The notes under the pieces were generated by a model. It did not search any database. It was given only the letters and a program-made list of their open reading frames with translations, and was not told the origin of the DNA. A DNA stretch of 11,174 nt, taken from positions 1-11,174 of the forward strand of contig JABJCS010000335.1 in assembly GCA_018665505.1 (NCBI GenBank). Direction: 5' to 3'. Shown piece by piece: positions 7,392-11,174 of this stretch. Position numbers and translations under genes: made by a program. How positions within the stretch are numbered: the stretch's first letter is position 1; every line of letters begins with the position of its first letter. The DNA is from Alphaproteobacteria bacterium (GTDB lineage: Bacteria; Pseudomonadota; Alphaproteobacteria; UBA8366).

Positions 7392-8165
7392 TTAATTGTC
7401 GACAGTTGCGTCGCTAATATTAGACTCTTGAAAATGGACGACGAATTCGAAGGGAAAGTTCGAATTTCCGTGAGATCCTGACGATACCCCTTTAGCTATT
7501 GCCAAGGCTTTTGCTTTGGATTCAAGCGAGACGTCGCTTTTTTCGCCAAATGGCATGGCGATTTGAATTGGGTCGTTCCTGCGAATTTTCTCGGTCAATC
7601 CGCGAATACCGATATTTCGGAGCGAGTCATCGATGACGGCATCAGAGAGTTTATTGCCCGCTCGCGCACACATATATCCAAAAATTACGCGGCCCGGTCG
7701 CAACAAATCGTCATCCGCCGGTGTATCCCATTGGCTATGAAATCCGGCACAGGATTGGCCATCCAGAACATAGCGCCGATAATCGATACCGGTCATTGGG
7801 TTCTCGACGTTATACTCTTCACCCCAGGACTTCGTCTTACCGGCATTGTAACGCCAGGTGTCGACCATTCGCTGAAGAGCATAGGTGTATTGGACAGAAG
7901 TTTGGGTTTCGACGGCCTCGATATAGAACACCTCGAGGCGCACGTCTTTACCCTCGAAACCGGCATATTCCTCGTATTCCCAGGGGTCTGCGAATGCGAC
8001 CCGTTGGGGTACAATACCTTTTTGGGCTTTGCCATAAAACCGCAACAGCGATTTTTCCGAGCTAACTTCGGTGATTTTATCGTATTGCCCCGTGGCGCAT
8101 CCGGCGAGCGCAAGCGTCAGGCCGACCAGCGGTGCGGCAATGGTTTTCAGCTGAAACATCTTCAT
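7392..8165 (-). CDS. Predicted outer-envelope lipoprotein of unknown function
   Basis: A 257-residue protein with a clear lipoprotein signal peptide: basic N terminus (MKMFQLK), hydrophobic core and lipobox LAGC, with Cys23 as the expected lipidated residue; Ala follows at +2, so export to the outer membrane rather than inner-membrane retention would be predicted by the enterobacterial rule. I do not recognise the mature domain. It looks soluble and mixed alpha/beta, is rich in Tyr and Trp between about 60 and 135 (for example DPWEYEEYAGF), and has two further cysteines, in GQSCAGFHSQW (139) and FGYMCARAG (166), which could pair in the periplasm. The C terminus ends acidic (SDATVDN). The ATG has GGAGG 6 nt upstream, favouring M1 over M3. 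It is the only minus-strand gene between pccB and pccA. A weak minus-strand promoter-like pair, TTGAAA (8246-8241) and TATCTC (8223-8218) 17 bp apart, lies upstream. Confidence 0.85.
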   Translation of the reverse strand: MKMFQLKTIAAPLVGLTLALAGCATGQYDKITEVSSEKSLLRFYGKAQKGIVPQRVAFADPWEYEEYAGFEGKDVRLEVFYIEAVETQTSVQYTYALQRMVDTWRYNAGKTKSWGEEYNVENPMTGIDYRRYVLDGQSCAGFHSQWDTPADDDLLRPGRVIFGYMCARAGNKLSDAVIDDSLRNIGIRGLTEKIRRNDPIQIAMPFGEKSDVSLESKAKALAIAKGVSSGSHGNSNFPFEFVVHFQESNISDATVDN

Positions 8166-8291
8166 TTACGTCCTCCGTTAGACGTGAGCGAGCTTGTTTC
8201 ACCCTGCCAATCACCATGAGATAATGTGACTGACCGGGAATTTCAATTCAAAATTTGTTGTGTGGCCAGTTTCGGACAAGCCGCAGTTGTG

Positions 8292-8319
8292 TTGACAAAG
8301 CCACGAAATTGGGTCGAAT
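8292..8319 (+). promoter_or_regulatory. Probable sigma70-type promoter for pccA
   Basis: A perfect TTGACA (8292-8297) is followed 16 bp later by TCGAAT (8314-8319), which matches TATAAT at four of six bases. Transcription would start near 8326, giving a leader of about 36 nt before the GTG at 8362. The consensus -35 is the main support; the -10 is weak, as expected of a promoter that needs an activator or is regulated. Confidence 0.45.
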
Positions 8320-8335
8320 GACTTTCGAATTTGGG
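8304..8335 (+). repeat. Three CGAA motifs at exact 11-bp spacing, candidate operator
   Basis: CGAA occurs at 8304, 8315 and 8326, spaced 11 bp, about one helical turn each. The outer two copies extend to CGAAATTGGG (8304-8313) and CGAATTTGGG (8326-8335), identical at nine of ten bases and 22 bp apart. The array covers the spacer, -10 and start region of the proposed pccA promoter, where a regulator contacting one DNA face could act. No protein is implicated by the sequence, and chance cannot be excluded. Confidence 0.4.
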
Positions 8336-8350
8336 CGATAGATGAGCGGC

Positions 8351-8354
8351 GGAG
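8351..8354 (+). promoter_or_regulatory. Ribosome binding site selecting the GTG start of pccA
   Basis: GGAG lies 7 nt before the GTG at 8362. No in-frame ATG lies nearby upstream, and the biotin carboxylase N terminus (FKKILIANRGEIA) begins directly after this codon, so GTG is the start. Confidence 0.65.
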
Positions 8355-8361
8355 CACAGGC

Positions 8362-10338
8362 GTGTTTAAGAAGATTCTCATAGCGAATAGAGGCGAAATC
8401 GCATGCCGGGTCATGCGCACGGCGAAACGAATGGATATTGCGACAGTCGCGGTCTATTCGAACGCCGATGACGGTGCGTTGCATATGCGCATGGCTGATG
8501 AAGCAGTGCATGTCGGTGGCGCGGCCTCGTCCGAAAGCTATCTAGTCGCCGAACGAATCGTGCAGGCGGCCAAAGACACTGGCGCGGAAGCTATTCACCC
8601 TGGATACGGGTTTTTGTCTGAAAACGCTGCCTTTGCGGAAATGTTGGAAGCGGCCGGGATCGCCTTTATCGGGCCGAATACCCTCGCGATCGGGGCCATG
8701 GGCGATAAGATCGAATCGAAGAAACTCGCGGCCAAGGCCGGAGTTAACACGATTCCAGGACATACGGCGGCGATCCCTGATGCCGATAAAGCGGTTGAGA
8801 TTGCTAAGGATGTTGGGTTTCCGGTGATGATCAAGGCCTCGGCCGGTGGCGGTGGCAAGGGTATGCGTATCGCGCGCAACGAAGACGAAGCGCGCTCCGG
8901 CTTCGAATCCGCCGTCAACGAAGCGCGGTCCAGTTTCGGGGATGATCGGGTGTTTATTGAGCGGTTTGTGGAAGACCCGCGACATATCGAAATCCAGGTC
9001 ATGGCGGATTCTCACGGAAATACCGTTTATCTTGGCGAGCGCGAATGTTCAATTCAGCGCCGCCACCAAAAGGTCATTGAGGAGGCTCCCTCGCCGTTTG
9101 TCACCGAGGAGCTCCGCGCTGAGATGGGGAAACAGGCGGTGACGTTGGCCGAAGCGGTCCAATACCGGTCCGCCGGAACCGTCGAATTCATCGTGGATAA
9201 GGACCGGAATTTCTTCTTTCTGGAGATGAATACCCGTTTGCAGGTCGAACATCCGGTGACCGAATACATCACCGGATTGGATCTTGTGGAGTTGATGATT
9301 CGTGTCGCTGCCGGAGCGAAACTACCGGTCTCGCAACAAGATATCACGCTGAAGGGGTGGGCCGTGGAGACACGGGTTTATGCCGAGGACCCATTGCGGA
9401 ACTTCATGCCGTCGATAGGTCGCCTGGTGCGCTATCAGGCACCTGAGGAAACCGATCATGTCCGGGTGGACACCGGAGTCTTCGAGGGTGGCGAGATTTC
9501 CATGTTCTATGACCCGATGATCGCCAAACTAATCACCGGTGGAGAGAATCGCGAACAGGCGATTGCCCGAATGCGGGACGCGCTCGACCGGTTTTATATA
9601 CGCGGTATTCAGCACAATATTCCGTTCTTAGCGGCGCTCATGAAGCATCGGCGGTTCGCGGAAGGACGGCTTACGACCGGATTTATCGAGGAAGAGTTTC
9701 CGGAAGGTTTTAATGCCGATTATCTGGTGCCGGAAGACATGACGCTGTTGGTGGCTGTCGCATCCTCGATGCATCATGGTGTCAGTGAGCGCGGGCTAAA
9801 TGGCGGCGGTACCGACGCGGTGCGTAATTTTATCGTATTCGTGGATGACGACAATCGCAGCGAATTCCAAGTGCGCAGCTCCCGCGCCGGCGGTGGTTGG
9901 TTAGTGACGGTCGGGGAGAAGGATTTTGAAATTCACGGAATTTGGAATCCGGGCGATCCGATGTTCTTGGGGACGGTGAACGACGTCGATATTTGCGCGC
10001 AAGTGGAATGCAATCCCGTCGGATACACTCTTACTCATGCGGGCGGTCAGATGGATTTGCGGGTTTTAGAGCCGCATGTAGCCGAGCATCAACGCCTCAT
10101 GCCGAAGAAACTACCCCCAGACACTTCGAAATTCCTAATGTCGCCAATGCCCGGATTGTTGATACGGCTGTCGGTCGAGGCCGGCCAGGAAGTTAATGCC
10201 GGTGAGGAATTGGCCGTGGTGGAAGCCATGAAGATGGAGAATATTCTCCGCGCGGAACGTGATGGCGTGATTGGCGAAATTCATGCCAGCACTGGCGATA
10301 GTCTGGTGGTAGATCAGAAAATTCTCGAATTCGAATAG
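8362..10338 (+). CDS. pccA: Propionyl-CoA carboxylase alpha subunit (biotin carboxylase plus biotin carrier)
   Basis: A 658-residue subunit that carboxylates its own biotin using ATP and bicarbonate, then presents it to PccB. Domains in order: biotin carboxylase N-terminal (1-110, FKKILIANRGEIA), ATP-grasp (about 115-320) with glycine-rich loop ASAGGGGKGM (159-168), biotin carboxylase C-terminal (about 332-440), a BT-like linker that docks on the beta subunit (about 455-575), and a biotinyl domain (about 592-658). Catalytic residues line up with E. coli biotin carboxylase: Lys237 in RRHQKV, Glu275, Glu288 and Asn290 in EMNTRLQVEHP, Arg292, Glu296 and Arg338. The biotinylated lysine is Lys624 in EAMKMEN, 35th residue from the C terminus, the normal place. 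The BT linker and the nearby pccB favour propionyl-CoA over methylcrotonyl-CoA carboxylase. The gene starts at GTG and is followed 2 nt later by acylphosphatase. No biotin ligase gene is in the window. Confidence 0.96.
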   Translation: MFKKILIANRGEIACRVMRTAKRMDIATVAVYSNADDGALHMRMADEAVHVGGAASSESYLVAERIVQAAKDTGAEAIHPGYGFLSENAAFAEMLEAAGIAFIGPNTLAIGAMGDKIESKKLAAKAGVNTIPGHTAAIPDADKAVEIAKDVGFPVMIKASAGGGGKGMRIARNEDEARSGFESAVNEARSSFGDDRVFIERFVEDPRHIEIQVMADSHGNTVYLGERECSIQRRHQKVIEEAPSPFVTEELRAEMGKQAVTLAEAVQYRSAGTVEFIVDKDRNFFFLEMNTRLQVEHPVTEYITGLDLVELMIRVAAGAKLPVSQQDITLKGWAVETRVYAEDPLRNFMPSIGRLVRYQAPEETDHVRVDTGVFEGGEISMFYDPMIAKLITGGENREQAIARMRDALDRFYIRGIQHNIPFLAALMKHRRFAEGRLTTGFIEEEFPEGFNADYLVPEDMTLLVAVASSMHHGVSERGLNGGGTDAVRNFIVFVDDDNRSEFQVRSSRAGGGWLVTVGEKDFEIHGIWNPGDPMFLGTVNDVDICAQVECNPVGYTLTHAGGQMDLRVLEPHVAEHQRLMPKKLPPDTSKFLMSPMPGLLIRLSVEAGQEVNAGEELAVVEAMKMENILRAERDGVIGEIHASTGDSLVVDQKILEFE

Positions 10339-10340
10339 TC

Positions 10341-10622
10341 ATGTCCGAGCGTTCCAGCATCCGCGTTGAAATTTACGGTCGGGTGCAAGGCGTCTGGTTT
10401 CGCGCCTGGACCGAACGCGAAGCTTGTGCCCGTGGTCTGGCCGGGTGGGTTCGCAACCGCCGGGACGGCTCGGTTGAAGCGGTCTTCTCGGGTTCAACAT
10501 CGGCGGTAGACGAGATGATACAAGCATGCTGGTCCGGACCGCCTTCGGCCCATGTCTTAGACGTAGTCAAAGAGCCAGTGGATTTTGATGGCTCTGGTTT
10601 CGAAATACGATCTACCGAGTAA
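10341..10622 (+). CDS. acyP: Acylphosphatase
   Basis: A 93-residue cytoplasmic acylphosphatase, which hydrolyses carboxyl-phosphate anhydrides such as acetyl phosphate, carbamoyl phosphate or 1,3-bisphosphoglycerate. The signature GRVQGVWFRAW (13-23) contains the phosphate-binding loop and catalytic Arg21; WVRNRRDGSVEA (36-47) contains catalytic Asn39. Length is standard (about 90) and the C terminus ends with the usual short strand (GFEIRSTE). The ATG is only 2 nt after the pccA stop and lacks a clear Shine-Dalgarno sequence, so translation probably depends on ribosomes finishing pccA. It converges on lipB with 2 bp between the stop codons. Confidence 0.95.
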   Translation: MSERSSIRVEIYGRVQGVWFRAWTEREACARGLAGWVRNRRDGSVEAVFSGSTSAVDEMIQACWSGPPSAHVLDVVKEPVDFDGSGFEIRSTE

Positions 10623-10624
10623 AG

Positions 10625-11174
10625 TCAGCCGGGTGAGGTTTCGAAGATTTCTTGAAAGACTGCCATTAGGGCGACATCAAGGTCTTCCATGGTCACCGGT
10701 AAGCCGAGTTGAACCAGAGATGTAACACCAAGATTCGGGTCGGAAATTCCGCACGGCACGATGGCGTCGAAATGTGAGAGGTCGGGTTCGACATTGATCG
10801 ATATCCCGTGGAACGCCACCCAACGCCGAACGCGGACGCCGATGGCGGCTATTTTATCCTCTTTGCCACCACCTTGATCCACCCATATGCCGACTCTACC
10901 GGGACGGCGTTCCCCGGTGATGTTGAAAGTCGCCAGCGCCTGTATCACCCATTCCTCCAGAGCCGTTACATAAGCACGGACATCTTTGCCTCTGTGGCGT
11001 AGATCGATCATGGCATAGACGACCCGCTGGCCAGGTCCGTGATAAGTGAATTGTCCGCCACGGCCGGTTGGGTGTACTGGGAACCGGCCGCTGTCAATTA
11101 GATCCTCGGTGCGTGCGCTGGTTCCCGCCGTATAGAGGGGGGGGTGTTCCAGCAACCACACGCATTCGCTGGCC
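10625..11174 (-). CDS. lipB: Octanoyltransferase LipB (5' end outside the window)
   Basis: This is the C-terminal part (about 183 residues visible) of LipB, which transfers octanoate from acyl carrier protein to the lipoyl domains of 2-oxoacid dehydrogenases and the glycine cleavage H protein before sulfur insertion by LipA. Motifs: [16 protein letters not shown] near the edge; [19 protein letters not shown], the classic RGG-x-x-T-x-HGPGQ block; [17 protein letters not shown] with the catalytic Lys (codon near 10855); and IVPCGISD with the catalytic Cys codon at 10753-10751. The frame stays open to the window edge through codons for ASEC before VWLL, and the family normally has 20-40 more residues before this point, so the GTG at 11161 is an internal Val, not a start. 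It ends TSPG with TGA at 10627-10625. Nothing looks damaged. Confidence 0.96.
   Translation of the reverse strand, partial: ASECVWLLEHPPLYTAGTSARTEDLIDSGRFPVHPTGRGGQFTYHGPGQRVVYAMIDLRHRGKDVRAYVTALEEWVIQALATFNITGERRPGRVGIWVDQGGGKEDKIAAIGVRVRRWVAFHGISINVEPDLSHFDAIVPCGISDPNLGVTSLVQLGLPVTMEDLDVALMAVFQEIFETSPG

Larger units (their letters stand above)
8166..8361. other. Divergent intergenic region between the lipoprotein gene and pccA
   Basis: This is the longest gene-free stretch of the window (196 bp). It must hold the start signals of both divergent genes. On the plus strand it contains a TTGACA box with a weaker -10 partner and three phased CGAA motifs before pccA. On the minus strand there is only a weak promoter-like pair. 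An AT-rich patch at about 8238-8258 contains a short dyad, AATTT-7 nt-AAATT (8239-8255). No RNA gene, strong hairpin or riboswitch-like fold was apparent by eye. Confidence 0.7.

Noticed and set aside
7395..7406. Palindrome TGTCGACA at the aldolase/lipoprotein convergent junction as a terminator
   Set aside because: It is a perfect palindrome with no loop and no T-run, so it does not form an intrinsic terminator.
7563..8219. Plus-strand open frame of 218 codons opposite the lipoprotein gene
   Set aside because: It would be co-oriented with pccA, but it starts at TTG without a ribosome binding site and resembles no family. The opposite frame has a lipobox signal peptide and a GGAGG at the right distance.
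8239..8255. Dyad AATTT-7 nt-AAATT in the lipoprotein/pccA intergenic region as an operator
   Set aside because: The arms are only 5 bp and AT-only in an AT-rich patch, so chance is a sufficient explanation without conservation data.
8318..8383. Two back-to-back mini reading frames (7 and 13 codons, 8318-8341 and 8342-8383) before and across the pccA start
   Set aside because: A leader-peptide mechanism was considered. The first frame starts upstream of the transcription start predicted from TTGACA, neither has a good ribosome binding site and neither has a run of regulatory codons.
11161..11174. GTG at 11161 as the lipB start
   Set aside because: The reading frame stays open to the window edge with family-like residues before it, and LipB normally has 20-40 more N-terminal residues; the gene is simply truncated by the window.
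1..11174. Defence system, mobile element, CRISPR array or biosynthetic cluster
   Set aside because: None of the genes belongs to such families, and no integrase, transposase, spaced repeat array or terminal inverted repeats were seen on either strand.

Overview
The window reads as chromosomal DNA from an alphaproteobacterium of moderate GC content. The main argument is an intact ATP12-family F1-ATPase assembly chaperone, a family found mainly in alphaproteobacteria and mitochondria. It lies in a housekeeping setting with both subunits of a biotin-dependent propionyl-CoA carboxylase and lipB. A Rhodospirillales-like origin is plausible, but I cannot settle the order or genus by eye. No rRNA, tRNA, CRISPR array, insertion sequence, prophage gene or integrase was seen, and every complete gene has an undamaged reading frame.

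Layout. On the left, two minus-strand genes (about 889 to 1) encode a PF06042-type nucleotidyltransferase-like protein followed by an alpha/beta hydrolase cut by the window edge. Diverging from them is a tightly packed plus-strand group: HAD-family phosphatase (951-1637), AsmA-family envelope protein (1637-3712) and ATP12 chaperone (3709-4425). These overlap at their stop/start codons, so they are probably translationally coupled. After an 81-bp gap with a possible promoter comes pccB (4507-6039), then a small two-helix membrane protein (6049-6291) and a threonine-aldolase-family PLP enzyme (6337-7386). A lipoprotein of unknown function lies on the opposite strand (8165-7392). A 196-bp intergenic region then leads into pccA (8362-10338), which is followed 2 nt later by an acylphosphatase (10341-10622). 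The window ends in the convergent, 5'-truncated octanoyltransferase gene lipB.

How the genes work together. PccA carries biotin carboxylase and biotin-carrier domains and PccB carries the carboxyltransferase. Together they convert propionyl-CoA to methylmalonyl-CoA, the usual entry of odd-chain fatty acid, valine, isoleucine, methionine and threonine carbon into the TCA cycle. The two genes share a strand but are interrupted by three unrelated genes, one of them reversed, so they probably have separate promoters. LipB attaches octanoyl groups as the first step of lipoate attachment, so the right end holds genes for both biotin- and lipoate-dependent swinging-arm enzymes. AsmA and the lipoprotein are envelope proteins. 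ATP12 helps F1-ATPase assembly.

The window is mostly ordinary core genome. I did not find a convincing undescribed multi-gene system. The items most worth a second look are: three CGAA motifs spaced exactly 11 bp apart between a TTGACA box and pccA; the acylphosphatase coupled to a carboxylase whose intermediate is itself an acyl phosphate; an altered active-site motif in the threonine aldolase; and the unassigned lipoprotein inside the pcc locus.
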